Positions 45,031 to 53,853 of a stretch of DNA of 64,000 bases are shown one piece after another. The stretch is from Methylotenera sp. (GTDB taxonomy: Bacteria; Pseudomonadota; Gammaproteobacteria; Burkholderiales; Methylophilaceae): assembly GCF_029945535.1 (NCBI RefSeq), contig NZ_JAQSCU010000010.1:629290-693289 (forward strand). Reading direction: 5' to 3'. Made by a program: the position numbers and the translations under genes. Position 1 is the stretch's first letter. Every line of letters starts with the position of its first letter. The notes under the pieces were generated by a model. That model was not told the origin of the DNA. It saw nothing but the letters and a program-made list of their open reading frames with translations, and made no database searches.

Positions 45031-45628
45031 ATCTAAACCTATAACCAGTTAATGTGACATCGGTATTCGCTGGCCCTGTCACACGCACGGTAATTTTTAA
45101 TACTGCACTTAATGGGAAACTAGCAAAAGGCGCTGCACCACCTACACGAGTAACAGCTACGGTGACGTTGTAAGCAGCTAACCCAGCTAGCGGAGCGCCA
45201 CTCCCTAAGCTGCAGATACCAGCACAGTTAGCATCTGGCATGGTAAATCCACCATAATCTGCTACATTATCAAAAGGTTCTGTAGCACTGTAACGGCTTT
45301 CTGTGCCTGGGGTAGGGCTAGTAAGTGCCGCACCGCCTTTATCTTGAGATGAAGCTGCCCCACCAGTACAGTCAGCGGTTGTTACGGCGGTTGCGGCATT
45401 AGGGTCTTCTGGATCGCATAAGGTAAATGGTTGTTGTTCTATTTCTAGTAAAAGTGATTCTGCAATAGAAATCGCTTGTTTACGCACTAGCGGATCGACG
45501 CTGCCTTTATTAGTGATTTCAAGCACTTTAAGTACGCCAACCAAAGCTACGCTAACAATGACCATAAACACGACCAGCTCGACTAATGTGACGCCAAGTT
45601 GAAACCGTTTTTCTCGATTAGCGGACAT
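45014..45628 (-). CDS. mshD: MSHA minor pilin MshD
   Basis: A 204-residue prepilin with leader MSANREKRFQLG and mature start VTLVELVVFMVIVSVALVGVLKV. KQAISIAESLLLEIEQQPF is the characteristic MshD/PilV-type helix continuation. The C-terminal domain is Cys-containing. It overlaps mshC by 11 bp and mshO by 17 bp. It probably belongs to the initiating tip complex of the pilus. Confidence 0.88.
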   Translation of the reverse strand: MSANREKRFQLGVTLVELVVFMVIVSVALVGVLKVLEITNKGSVDPLVRKQAISIAESLLLEIEQQPFTLCDPEDPNAATAVTTADCTGGAASSQDKGGAALTSPTPGTESRYSATEPFDNVADYGGFTMPDANCAGICSLGSGAPLAGLAAYNVTVAVTRVGGAAPFASFPLSAVLKITVRVTGPANTDVTLTGYRFRYAPNI

Positions 45629-46097
45629 AGCCAGTTTCCGCTTCCACAGTTATCACACGTATTGATTCGCCTGGTACAACGGCATTTGTAATGGTAAAGG
45701 TAGCTGTAGCGTTAGGTACAGGTCTACCCAAACCATCAAAACCTATGGTGCTAACAGGTGCAGTGATAGTTACATTATTCGACAATGTTTTTGAGTAGGC
45801 TGCTTGAGTAGCAGGATCAGTCACAGTGCCAGTTGAAGCTAAACTGCAATCTGCTGAATTACGATAAGTTAAAGTCACAATTTTTGTTGTTGTATCAACA
45901 CTCATACATACCGTCGTTCTCTGCGCGATTGCGGTTTTTTGTGCGTAACGTAAAGCAGAAACCAAGGTACTAAAACTACCACGTGCATCGAAAGCATCTA
46001 CGCCAATAAAGCGAGGCGCTGCAATAGCGGCAATAATGCCCGTAATCACTATCACAGCGACAAGCTCGACTATGGTGAATCCAGATTCTTGCTGCAT
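45618..46097 (-). CDS. mshC: MSHA minor pilin MshC
   Basis: A 159-residue prepilin with a five-residue leader, MQQES, and G/FTIVELVAVIVITGIIAAIAAPRF. ARGSFSTLVSALRYAQKTAIAQRTTVCMSVD is the usual FimT/GspH-like continuation found in MshC. The start is well defined because no other Met precedes the prepilin helix. It follows the major pilin gene after a 63-bp gap that holds a strong stem-loop. Confidence 0.88.
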   Translation of the reverse strand: MQQESGFTIVELVAVIVITGIIAAIAAPRFIGVDAFDARGSFSTLVSALRYAQKTAIAQRTTVCMSVDTTTKIVTLTYRNSADCSLASTGTVTDPATQAAYSKTLSNNVTITAPVSTIGFDGLGRPVPNATATFTITNAVVPGESIRVITVEAETGYVR

Positions 46098-46121
46098 GGT
46101 GTGCCTTAGCTAGCTATCCCT

Positions 46122-46143
46122 AGAGCGAGCCGTTGCTCGCTCT
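46122..46143 (-). terminator. Stem-loop after the major pilin gene mshA
   Basis: AGAGCGAGC (46122-46130) and GCTCGCTCT (46135-46143) form a perfect 9-bp hairpin with a 4-base loop in the gap between mshA and mshC. There is no T-run after it on the - strand. It is therefore more likely a stabiliser or partial terminator that raises pilin mRNA over the downstream minor-pilin mRNA. Confidence 0.6.
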
Positions 46144-46160
46144 ATTCATGAGACTGTAAA

Positions 46161-46640
46161 CTAACAACCGCCGACAGAGGCTGTTACTACAACTACGCCA
46201 GTAGTGCCATTGTAGCTGGCTTGACATGTTGCGCTTCCCCCATTGGTCGGACGAAATGTAACTGCAGCTGGAGCCGTGTAATCTACAGTAAATCCATCAA
46301 CAGAAGTTATTGCACCGCCAATACCAGTAGCAGTTCCAGTTGGAATTCCTGTACCCGCACCAACGTCTACGGCAGTTGCATTGCCAATCATTGTAACTGT
46401 TGTGGCTGCATTATTTCCTGTTGCAAAGTAGCGTGCTTGAGCAACACTTACAGCAGAGCGTATTCCACCCGCCATACCATTAACTGATGCAACACGTGCA
46501 TCATTAGTTAAGTTAATAAACCTAGGCAAAGCCGTAGCAGCCAATATGCCCAAAATTACAATCACCACGACTAACTCAACCAATGTAAAACCCGATTGAC
46601 CTGCGCCTGTTTTTGAAAAACCAAATTTTTTCTGTTTCAT
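46161..46640 (-). CDS. mshA: MSHA-type major pilin MshA
   Basis: A 159-residue type IV prepilin with leader [17 protein letters not shown] and mature start [38 protein letters not shown], the strongly conserved MshA N-terminus. The C-terminus holds a Cys pair ([10 protein letters not shown] ... VGGC) forming the D-loop. A strong Shine-Dalgarno (TAGGAG) precedes the ATG. The stem-loop behind it fits a gene that must be highly expressed. The neighbouring pilin gene is a second candidate, but this one is the closest in form. Confidence 0.9.
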   Translation of the reverse strand: MKQKKFGFSKTGAGQSGFTLVELVVVIVILGILAATALPRFINLTNDARVASVNGMAGGIRSAVSVAQARYFATGNNAATTVTMIGNATAVDVGAGTGIPTGTATGIGGAITSVDGFTVDYTAPAAVTFRPTNGGSATCQASYNGTTGVVVVTASVGGC

Positions 46641-46718
46641 TTTAATTACTCCTAAAAAATATAAAAATTAGACTACATTTACGCGTTACATCTAAATCAA
46701 CTAAAAAAATCTATAACA

Positions 46719-47294
46719 TTAACAACCTGTTGTCACAGCAGGTGTAATGACTGGTGAACTATTGGCTGCGGCTGGCTCTGTGTAGGTAAATTGGCAGCTC
46801 GCTGGTGTTGGTGCACCTTGAATTTGAAAGGTGGCAACTGTACCGGTGGAGGTATAGTTATAGCCATCACCGTTGAGCTCAGCAATAGTAGGGTTGAATG
46901 AAGTGGTTAAGCCTGCCGCTGATAACAAACCTGCAGTGCCAATGGCTGTTACATCTGGGTAACTAAATACAACTGCAATCACTCCAGCTTCGGTACAAAC
47001 ATTGCTTGTATTGTTGGCTATACCGCCACCGCCTGGGCAAGTGGCTGGGTCAGCCAAGTTGTTTCTAGCCAATATGGTGGCATGTACTAAAGCCGAAGAA
47101 GCTGCAACGCTGCCTCGGGCTGCATTGAGCTTGGCTATGCGTGCATCACGTTGTAAGTTGGTAAATCGCGGCAATGCTATGGCTGCCAAAATAGCTAGAA
47201 TTAGAATCACCACAATCAATTCAATTAAGGTGAAACCTTTGGCATGCTTAATCTTTGTTAGATTAAATGTGCTGAAGTGTTTAGTGTTGTTCAT
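46719..47294 (-). CDS. mshB: MSHA-type pilin MshB (or second MshA-like pilin)
   Basis: A 191-residue prepilin with leader ending KHAKG and mature start FTLIELIVVILILAILAAIALPRFTNLQRDARIAKLNAARGSVAASSALVHA, close to MshA but with a longer globular domain. It has a disulfide-type Cys pair (ASCQF ... TTGC) plus an extra pair (TCPGGGG ... NVC). It precedes mshA, as mshB does in Vibrio. A role as minor pilin or alternative major subunit is possible. Confidence 0.8.
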   Translation of the reverse strand: MNNTKHFSTFNLTKIKHAKGFTLIELIVVILILAILAAIALPRFTNLQRDARIAKLNAARGSVAASSALVHATILARNNLADPATCPGGGGIANNTSNVCTEAGVIAVVFSYPDVTAIGTAGLLSAAGLTTSFNPTIAELNGDGYNYTSTGTVATFQIQGAPTPASCQFTYTEPAAANSSPVITPAVTTGC

Positions 47295-47329
47295 TATGGT
47301 GTGTCCTTTAAAAATAAAAATCTATCAAT

Positions 47330-47800
47330 TTACTTCTGTACGTTTTTTACTAAATCTAAACCACCTACTGTTAATAATGAGGCTTTTGCCTGCCCAGATG
47401 TTTTGCTGAAGCTATATTTAGCAAGGCTGCCATCATTAAATACATAAACCAGCTGTTTCTTTGAGGTATCAAAATACCAAATTTCTTTCTTGTTACTCGG
47501 CGCCTCTGAAAACTCTCCTATGTAGTTCTTTGGCTTTTCAGCCATTAGCAACATTGGGTTGCTGTTTTGTAATGCTGCGCTGTCCATAGACTGATTTTTG
47601 ATGCTTTTGTGCACCCAAGCCTCAGCTAAACTTAAGCGAAAACTATTTAACTCTGTTTCAACAATCAGTCTTTCAATATCTTGTTGCGCCTTGTTTAAAT
47701 AACCTAGTAACAAGGTCGCCAGTATCGCAATCACAGTCACCGTGACAGCAAAGTCGAAACGATGCGTACTTGGGGCATGCCTTGATAAATGCGCAGCCAC
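47330..47800 (-). CDS. mshF: MSHA biogenesis protein MshF
   Basis: A 156-residue protein with one N-terminal membrane helix (about residues 17-36: FAVTVTVIAILATLLLGYL) followed by KAQQDIERLIVETELNSFRLSLAEAWVHKSI. This matches the small MshF proteins that lie between mshG and mshB. The rest is a small domain with WYFDTSKKQLVYVFND. It lacks a prepilin site. Exact function in pilus biogenesis is not established. Confidence 0.78.
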   Translation of the reverse strand: MAAHLSRHAPSTHRFDFAVTVTVIAILATLLLGYLNKAQQDIERLIVETELNSFRLSLAEAWVHKSIKNQSMDSAALQNSNPMLLMAEKPKNYIGEFSEAPSNKKEIWYFDTSKKQLVYVFNDGSLAKYSFSKTSGQAKASLLTVGGLDLVKNVQK

Positions 47801-47823
47801 CTTAAATCTTTACAGTTTGAGAT

Positions 47824-49050
47824 TTAGCCTTTGTGTAGCGCCACATTGCCCAAATCCCAAATCGGTAAGAAAATACCCAGCGCTAATATCAGCACCATCA
47901 CGCCTAAGAACACAATCAAAATCGGCTCAATCTGTGCGCCAAGTGTTTTAATCTCGTACTCCACATCGCGCTGATACATATCCGCGACTTCTTGCATCAA
48001 GTCATCTAGCGCGCCAGACTCTTCGCCAACGGCTATCATCTGCAATACAATTGGGTTGAATACTCCGCTGTTCGTTGCAGTACGTAAGATACTTTCGCCG
48101 CGCTCGACACCTTCTCGCATTTGCTCAATCTTACTCGCGATATAATCGTTATCGGCAGTTTGTGCCACTAGCTTTAATCCACTGGTAATAGGCACGCCAC
48201 TTTTGCTGGCTAATGCAAAGCTTCTGGCAAATCGAGACATGGTGGCTTTATGAATAATCTTGCCAGCAAGTGGTGTACCAAGTTTAAATTTATCCCATTT
48301 GAATTTTCCGACAGCAGTCGCGATATAAGAGCGGAATAAAAAGACGGCGCCAATAATGCCCACCAATAAATATGGCCAAGCGGCGACCATAAAATTTGAA
48401 AATGCTAATAAAATTCTGGTCATTAAAGGTAGTTCAGCACCAAAGCTCTGGAATACTTTGGCAAATGCTGGAATCACAAATAGATTCACCACAACGATAG
48501 CAATACCCATCGCTATGACTACAAAAGTAGGGTAGCGTAGAGCAGATTTTATTTGGTCGTGCATAAAGCGTTCGAATTCAAGGTGATCGAATAAGCGCAA
48601 GAACACGGTATCTAACATACCCGTGGTTTCACCTACGCGCACCATGTTGATATAAAAGCTAGAAAATACTTTTGGATGCTGCGATAGGGCTGATGAAAGC
48701 TCGCGTCCGCTGCCTAAACTTTCACGAATATTACCAATGACACTCGCAAAAGCTTGGTTTTTAGTAGAAGCCTGCAAACCGTTTAACGCATTCATAATCG
48801 GGATGCCAGCTTTTAGTAGGGTATACATTTGCCTACTAAACAACATCACATCTATGGTTTCGATTTTCTCTTCAAACAGTTGAATCGAAATGTTCTTTGA
48901 ACCTGAAATGGATTCTTTAGCCAGAATTTCTATAGGTGTAATATTAAGGCCAAATAGCTGGCTCGCTAGCGTGTTGCCATCTGGGCTTTCCAATACGCCT
49001 TGCACTAAAGCGCCTTGTTTATCGCGACCTTTGTATGTGAAAAATGGCAT
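47824..49050 (-). CDS. mshG: MSHA inner-membrane platform protein MshG
   Basis: A 408-residue GspF/PilC-family protein. It starts MPFFTYKGRDKQGALVQGVLES, typical of MshG, and contains two T2SSF domains (about residues 75-195 and 275-400; FSRQMYTLLKAGIPIMNAL and FARSFALASKSGVPITSGL) with membrane helices between and after. It sits under the pilus and couples MshE to subunit addition. It lies 15 bp downstream of mshE. Confidence 0.93.
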   Translation of the reverse strand: MPFFTYKGRDKQGALVQGVLESPDGNTLASQLFGLNITPIEILAKESISGSKNISIQLFEEKIETIDVMLFSRQMYTLLKAGIPIMNALNGLQASTKNQAFASVIGNIRESLGSGRELSSALSQHPKVFSSFYINMVRVGETTGMLDTVFLRLFDHLEFERFMHDQIKSALRYPTFVVIAMGIAIVVVNLFVIPAFAKVFQSFGAELPLMTRILLAFSNFMVAAWPYLLVGIIGAVFLFRSYIATAVGKFKWDKFKLGTPLAGKIIHKATMSRFARSFALASKSGVPITSGLKLVAQTADNDYIASKIEQMREGVERGESILRTATNSGVFNPIVLQMIAVGEESGALDDLMQEVADMYQRDVEYEIKTLGAQIEPILIVFLGVMVLILALGIFLPIWDLGNVALHKG

Positions 49051-49065
49051 CTAGTTTTCCTAACC

Positions 49066-50769
49066 CTATTCTTCAAACTGATTGCTGATGCGCATGGCTT
49101 CGGCAATGGTTGTGCGTTTTGCAATCACTAAATCTACGGCACTTTTACGCAGCGTTTTATCTGCCATGTGTTCTCTGGCAAGCTTAATAAAATGATTAGG
49201 GTCGTGGTTGCTAGCGGCGTCAATCAGTTGGTTATTCATTTCTAGCAGCTCGTAAACACCTACCCGACCTTGATAGCCTGTACCGTTACACATGCTGCAA
49301 CCTTTACCATGCACATAACGATGTTGTTCTACAGTATTACCAAGCTCATGTTTTAGCCATGCATGCTCGAATGGTTCTGGTGTGTAAGTTTCGGCACAGC
49401 CTTCACACACTAATCGCAACAGGCGTTGAGCCACTACAGCTAATATCGACATCGCGACCATGTAACGTGGTGCACCCATATCGATCATACGAATAGGCGT
49501 GCTAATAGCATCATTCGTGTGCAGGGTAGAAAGCACCAAGTGACCTGTCATGGCGGCTCTTAGGCCAATTTGTGCGGTTTCCTGGTCGCGCATTTCGCCG
49601 ACTAAAATAATGTCAGGGTCTTGCCTTAAGGTTGAACGCAGCACACGTGAGAAAGTTAAATCGATCTTGTCATTTACTTGTACTTGGTTAATACCAGATA
49701 AACGATATTCAACTGGGTCCTCAACAGTGATAATTTTGTTTGAAGTGGAATTTAGCTCATTCAGGGCGGCGTAGAGTGTGGTGGTTTTTCCGCTACCCGT
49801 TGGCCCTGTGACTAGCACCATACCGCTAGGTCGATGAATCAGCTTGCGGAAGCGTGCCAGCATATCAGCAGGCATACCGAGTTTTTCTAAAGAGAATCCG
49901 CTGGTATTTTGTATTAATAAGCGCATTACAACCGCTTCGCCATATTGCGTTGGCATCGATGAAATACGCACGTCAACTGGCTGATTTTTTACTTTAACTG
50001 CAAATCGACCATCTTGTGGCAAGCGCTTTTCTGAAATATCCAAGCCTGACATGAGTTTTAACCGCAATGCCAAGGCTGAAGCGATTTTTAAATCTGCCTC
50101 GGTTTGCAAATGCATCACGCCATCAATTCTAAAGCGGATATGTAGCCGTTGTTCTTGTGGCTCGATATGAATATCAGAAGCGCGAACTTGCACGGCATCT
50201 TCAAAAATGGTTTGCAATAGCTTAACAACAGGCGCTTCTTCAGCACTGCCACCCATACCCATCGCGGCAAAATCAATCGCTGACTCGCCTAAATCCTGCC
50301 CTAACTCTAAAGCTAGATTTGAAATTTCATCAGTACGTCGATAGTTACGATCAATCAGAAGTAGTAGCGCGCTTTCTTGAATAACGGCTAGCTCAATATC
50401 TCTGTGTAGCAAACGTACTAATTCGTCATAAGCAAATAGGTCGGTAGGGTCTACCATGCCAACTAAGTAGCTGCTGCCTTTGTCTGTAAGCACTGCACAG
50501 CGTAGGCGGCGTGCTTGCGCTTCGGGCAATTTGTTGATGACTTCAGGTTTGGTGCTGAACTGCTGCAAGTCGATAAATGGTACTTTTAACTGACGCGCCA
50601 AAGCCTCAGAAATCTGCATTTCTGTGACGTAGCCTTTATCCACAAAAATACGACCCAGCTTGCGACCGGTGCGTTTTTGCTCATCCAGTGATTTTTCTAG
50701 ATCATCAGCGGTAATTAAATTTTGCTGAACTAGAATCTCACCAAGGCGAATCTTTTCAGGACGTGCCAT
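49066..50769 (-). CDS. mshE: MSHA pilus extension ATPase MshE with cyclic di-GMP-binding motifs
   Basis: A 567-residue assembly ATPase. The N-terminal MshEN domain has two tandem motifs of the RLGxxLxxxxxIxxxxLxxxLxxQ type (residues about 7-30 and 37-60), which bind cyclic di-GMP in this family. Next are N2 (RASDIHIEPQ), Walker A (GPTGSGKTTT, about 326), Walker B (GEMRDQETA) and the zinc tetracysteine motif (CEGC ... CSMC). It powers pilus extension and is probably switched on by cyclic di-GMP, linking the pilus to surface attachment. It is the first gene of the operon. Confidence 0.94.
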   Translation of the reverse strand: MARPEKIRLGEILVQQNLITADDLEKSLDEQKRTGRKLGRIFVDKGYVTEMQISEALARQLKVPFIDLQQFSTKPEVINKLPEAQARRLRCAVLTDKGSSYLVGMVDPTDLFAYDELVRLLHRDIELAVIQESALLLLIDRNYRRTDEISNLALELGQDLGESAIDFAAMGMGGSAEEAPVVKLLQTIFEDAVQVRASDIHIEPQEQRLHIRFRIDGVMHLQTEADLKIASALALRLKLMSGLDISEKRLPQDGRFAVKVKNQPVDVRISSMPTQYGEAVVMRLLIQNTSGFSLEKLGMPADMLARFRKLIHRPSGMVLVTGPTGSGKTTTLYAALNELNSTSNKIITVEDPVEYRLSGINQVQVNDKIDLTFSRVLRSTLRQDPDIILVGEMRDQETAQIGLRAAMTGHLVLSTLHTNDAISTPIRMIDMGAPRYMVAMSILAVVAQRLLRLVCEGCAETYTPEPFEHAWLKHELGNTVEQHRYVHGKGCSMCNGTGYQGRVGVYELLEMNNQLIDAASNHDPNHFIKLAREHMADKTLRKSAVDLVIAKRTTIAEAMRISNQFEE

Positions 50770-50943
50770 TTAAACCTCATTTATATTCGTACAGGCTCAA
50801 ATATAAACGGGCTGATAACAATTCAATTGTGAGAATAAAGAGGGGTTTTGCCTTGAAATCTAAGTTGCTGACTGGTGATGGTAAATTCCGACTCCGTTAA
50901 GAGCCAGGTTGTTGCTCATATTAAGTGAACAAACGCGACGCTA

Positions 50944-51264
50944 CTATTTACTGCTATTCCATGCGCGGTCTAACAGCTTTTGTTTTTGCTCTAGTAATGC
51001 TTTTGCATTTGTTAGTTTCACTTTTTTTGCGGCTTGTTCATCTTGTAGCTCTTTTAAACGCGCCTGCTCATCTTTGATGCGACTTTCTTGTAAATTGACC
51101 GCATAGCTCACGTCATCATAAGCTGTTTGAGCTTTATCGTAATCCTGTCGTGCTGCCGTGACGCTGGCTTGCTCTAGAGCAACATCCTTGGCCAGTACTG
51201 GGATTGAGGTCATTAGGCACAGCAAAATGAATAGGGGTATTACTGTTGATTTTAAGCTTATCAT
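50944..51264 (-). CDS. Small exported coiled-coil protein
   Basis: A 106-residue protein of no family I recognise. A signal peptide ends VLAKD (about residue 25). The remainder is almost all charged, heptad-like helix (DYDKAQTAYDDVSYAVNLQESRIKDEQARLKELQDEQAAKKVKLTNAKALLEQKQKLLDRAW), so it should form a periplasmic coiled coil. It lies 174 bp upstream of mshE on the same strand. No terminator was found between them, and a role in envelope or pilus support is only a guess. Confidence 0.6.
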   Translation of the reverse strand: MISLKSTVIPLFILLCLMTSIPVLAKDVALEQASVTAARQDYDKAQTAYDDVSYAVNLQESRIKDEQARLKELQDEQAAKKVKLTNAKALLEQKQKLLDRAWNSSK

Positions 51265-51405
51265 CGGTCTTTATCCTGCGGCTTGGGTTGATGTATCAAA
51301 ACATCAATAATATGGATAATTATGCTGCAAAAAGCCTATGGATGTAAAACAGATTGTTGTTTTAGCTCGGGTTATAATGCCAACAAAACCAATGTAAAAG
51401 TGAAT

Positions 51406-51618
51406 ATGAATCCCGACGACTTACAACGCTTAGTCACAACAAATATGCCGTACGGTAAATACAAAGGCAGGCTGATTGCAGATTTGCCTGGACAGTACCT
51501 TAATTGGTTTGCGCGTGAAGGTTTTCCTAAAAATGAATTAGGTCGATTGTTGGCTTTAATGCAAGAAATTGACCATAACGGTTTATCACCATTACTTGAG
51601 CCTTTACGCAAAAGTTAA
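51406..51618 (+). CDS. DUF3820 family protein
   Basis: A 70-residue cytoplasmic protein matching the DUF3820 pattern: MPYGKYKGRLIADLPGQYLNWFAREGFPKNELGRLLALMQEI. Some relatives are annotated as putative quorum-sensing-regulated virulence factors, without firm function. The start ATG 51406 is chosen because the conserved part begins right after it; in-frame codons back to 51322 encode Cys-rich residues unlike the family. Confidence 0.8.
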   Translation: MNPDDLQRLVTTNMPYGKYKGRLIADLPGQYLNWFAREGFPKNELGRLLALMQEIDHNGLSPLLEPLRKS

Positions 51619-51623
51619 GGTCA

Positions 51624-51674
51624 AATTCCTGCAGTTTTTAATCATTAATTAGCTCAAATACTACTGCATGGAAT
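51624..51674. terminator. Candidate bidirectional hairpin between DUF3820 gene and proW
   Basis: AATTCC-TGCAGT and ACTGCA-TGGAATT form imperfect 12-bp arms around an AT-rich loop of nearly 30 bases in the 55-bp gap between convergent genes. The loop is long and the T-runs short, so this is a weak terminator candidate. Confidence 0.3.
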
Positions 51675-52519
51675 TACTTCGAACCATTATTCGCTTTTCG
51701 TTTTACCCCAAAGCTTTCAGTAATTCTATCTAACATAATGGCTAGCAACACTACGCCTAAGCCACTTTCAAATCCCAAGCCAATATCTAAGCGTGAAATG
51801 CTAGATAACACGTCATTACCTAAGCCTCCAGCGCCTACCATAGAGGCAATAATCACCATGGATAATGCCATCATAATGGTTTGATTGATGCCAGCAAACA
51901 AGGCTGCCATCGCGCTTGGTATTTGTACTTTCATAAGCAATTGTGTTGGCGTGCAACCAAAAGCAATACCGGCTTCTACTTGCTCTTTATTTACCTGACG
52001 AATACCTAGTGACGTAAGTCGAACCACTGGAGGCATCGCAAAAATAACGGTGGCAATCACGCCTGGTACTCGACCTAAACCAAAAAACATCGCCGCTGGA
52101 ATTAAGTAAACAAATGCTGGCATAGTTTGCATAAAGTCTAAAACGGGTCGAATAGTGGCTTCAGCTTTATCATTCCTGCCCGCCCAAATTCCAAGCGGAA
52201 TACCTACCGTTAGGCTAATTAATGTGGCGGATATGATGAGCGCAAGTGTAACTAATGTTTGAGCGGTAAAGCCCATATTGTCAATTAACCAGAGTGATGC
52301 CGCGCAGAATAAACCAAACTTCCAGCCAAGTCGCCAGTAGCCTATTGCTATAAATAGGATGGCGAACAGCCAAAAAGGGATGGCTTGCAAGCCATTTTCA
52401 ATACCTGCGGTTGAGCTATTGATAATGGCACCCATGCCATTAAATAGGCCATGGTCATTAACTTCTAGCCAGCCTACCGCACCCGCAACCCATTCACCTA
52501 GAGGGATTTTATAGCTCAT
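51674..52519 (-). CDS. proW: Glycine betaine ABC transporter permease ProW
   Basis: A 281-residue inner-membrane permease with about six helices. The ProW-type segments LWIDNMGFTAQTLVTLALIISATLISLTVGIPLGIWAGRND and the EAA loop EAGIAFGCTPTQLLMKVQIPSAMAALFAGINQTIMMALSMV are clear. It works with ProV to import glycine betaine or related quaternary amines. It overlaps proV by 4 bp and ends the operon. No gene for a periplasmic binding protein follows; the next gene is on the other strand. Confidence 0.92.
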   Translation of the reverse strand: MSYKIPLGEWVAGAVGWLEVNDHGLFNGMGAIINSSTAGIENGLQAIPFWLFAILFIAIGYWRLGWKFGLFCAASLWLIDNMGFTAQTLVTLALIISATLISLTVGIPLGIWAGRNDKAEATIRPVLDFMQTMPAFVYLIPAAMFFGLGRVPGVIATVIFAMPPVVRLTSLGIRQVNKEQVEAGIAFGCTPTQLLMKVQIPSAMAALFAGINQTIMMALSMVIIASMVGAGGLGNDVLSSISRLDIGLGFESGLGVVLLAIMLDRITESFGVKRKANNGSK

Positions 52520-53754
52520 GCTTTTTTCTCCTTATATAGTTTGCGCAGTAAGACTGTTTTAGTGATTGCACCAAGATACTCGCCGCTGTAACCAATGACT
52601 GGGAGCGGGCAGGCGCAGCCAACTACTTTATTCAGGACTTCATTCACAGGCGTTTTACCTGGAATAGCAAAGTCTCCGGGCAATAACGCATCACGCAGTT
52701 TCTTCCCTTTTTGATTCATACAGTTGGTCAACGACTCTGCAGAAACTACACCTACTACTTTTTGCAGTTCATCTAGTACAAAAGCATAATCACGGTTAAA
52801 CAAACGCATGCGAGCAAGTGCTGCACTGAATCCCGCTACCAAATCATCAGGGCGATCAAAAATGGTGACTTCTTCTTTTTGTGCAACATCTTTGGCTGTG
52901 AGGTATTTGTTAACATCCACGCCAGTAAAGAATGCTTTTACATAGTCATCTGCTGGTCTTTGGAGAATGTCTTCTGAAGTGCCGACTTGTACTACGCGGC
53001 CACCTTCCATAATACAAATACGGTTGCCGATGCGAAGCGCTTCATCAAGGTCATGTGAAACAAAAACAATGGTACGTTTTTGCTCTTGTTGTAACTTCAT
53101 TAGTACGTCTTGCATTTCAGTACGGCGTAAAGGGTCTAAAGCCGAGAACGCTTCATCCATTAACATGAGCGAAGGGTTCACGGTAAGTGCGCGCGCAAGT
53201 CCTACACGTTGCTGCATGCCGCCAGAGAGTTGGGAGGGTAAATGTTTGGCGAAAGTATGAAGGCCAACTTGCTCTAGCACTTCCATGGCGCGACGCTCAC
53301 GTTCAGCAAGGTTGACTCCAGCGATTTCCAATCCAAATGCTGCATTTTCGACTACAGTGCGGTGCGGTAGTAAGGCGAAAGACTGAAAAACCATGCTCAT
53401 GTCTTTGCGACGTAAATTTAGCAGCTTGTCTTTGCTCATTGCTGCGACGTCTTCGCCATCAACAATAATATTGCCGGCAGTCGGCTCGATGAGTCGATTA
53501 AGTAGTCGAATTAAGGTGGATTTTCCTGAACCAGAAAGTCCCATAATGACAAAGATTTCACCTTTGTTAATTTCGAAAGAGGCGTCCTGTACACCAACTA
53601 CTTGTCCAGTTCTTTTAAGGATTTCATCTTTATGCAATCCTTCTTTCAACATCTGTAACGCAACTTCAGGTTTATTACCAAACACTTTATGCAGATTTCT
53701 GACGACCACTTTTGCTTCAGTCGTCGGTGCATTTGCAGATTGTATGACCCCCAT
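52516..53754 (-). CDS. proV: Glycine betaine ABC transporter ATPase ProV
   Basis: A 412-residue ABC ATPase. Walker A is GLSGSGKST (about residues 73-81), the signature is LSGGMQQRVGLARAL, Walker B is LMLMDEAFSALDP, and the switch His lies in VSHDLDEA. The N-terminal ProV extension (VFGNKPEVALQMLKEGLHKDEILKRTGQVVGV) and two C-terminal CBS domains (about 280-405) identify the ProV type; in relatives the CBS part senses ionic strength. It follows the demethylation genes by 99 bp, so uptake and catabolism are likely co-regulated. Confidence 0.93.
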   Translation of the reverse strand: MGVIQSANAPTTEAKVVVRNLHKVFGNKPEVALQMLKEGLHKDEILKRTGQVVGVQDASFEINKGEIFVIMGLSGSGKSTLIRLLNRLIEPTAGNIIVDGEDVAAMSKDKLLNLRRKDMSMVFQSFALLPHRTVVENAAFGLEIAGVNLAERERRAMEVLEQVGLHTFAKHLPSQLSGGMQQRVGLARALTVNPSLMLMDEAFSALDPLRRTEMQDVLMKLQQEQKRTIVFVSHDLDEALRIGNRICIMEGGRVVQVGTSEDILQRPADDYVKAFFTGVDVNKYLTAKDVAQKEEVTIFDRPDDLVAGFSAALARMRLFNRDYAFVLDELQKVVGVVSAESLTNCMNQKGKKLRDALLPGDFAIPGKTPVNEVLNKVVGCACPLPVIGYSGEYLGAITKTVLLRKLYKEKKA

Positions 53755-53853
53755 CTTATTTCCCCTTTACTACAAAAATGAAGCTATTCCTAAAATGCTA
53801 AATAATGGTTTTAACCTAAAATTTAATTCTCGATTATCTATTCGGCTATCACG

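Noticed and set aside
33469-50769. Twitching-type IVa pilus (pil) locus
   Set aside because: There is no pilT/pilU, and the MshN start, MshM AAA protein, MshQ and MshEN motifs identify the MSHA type.
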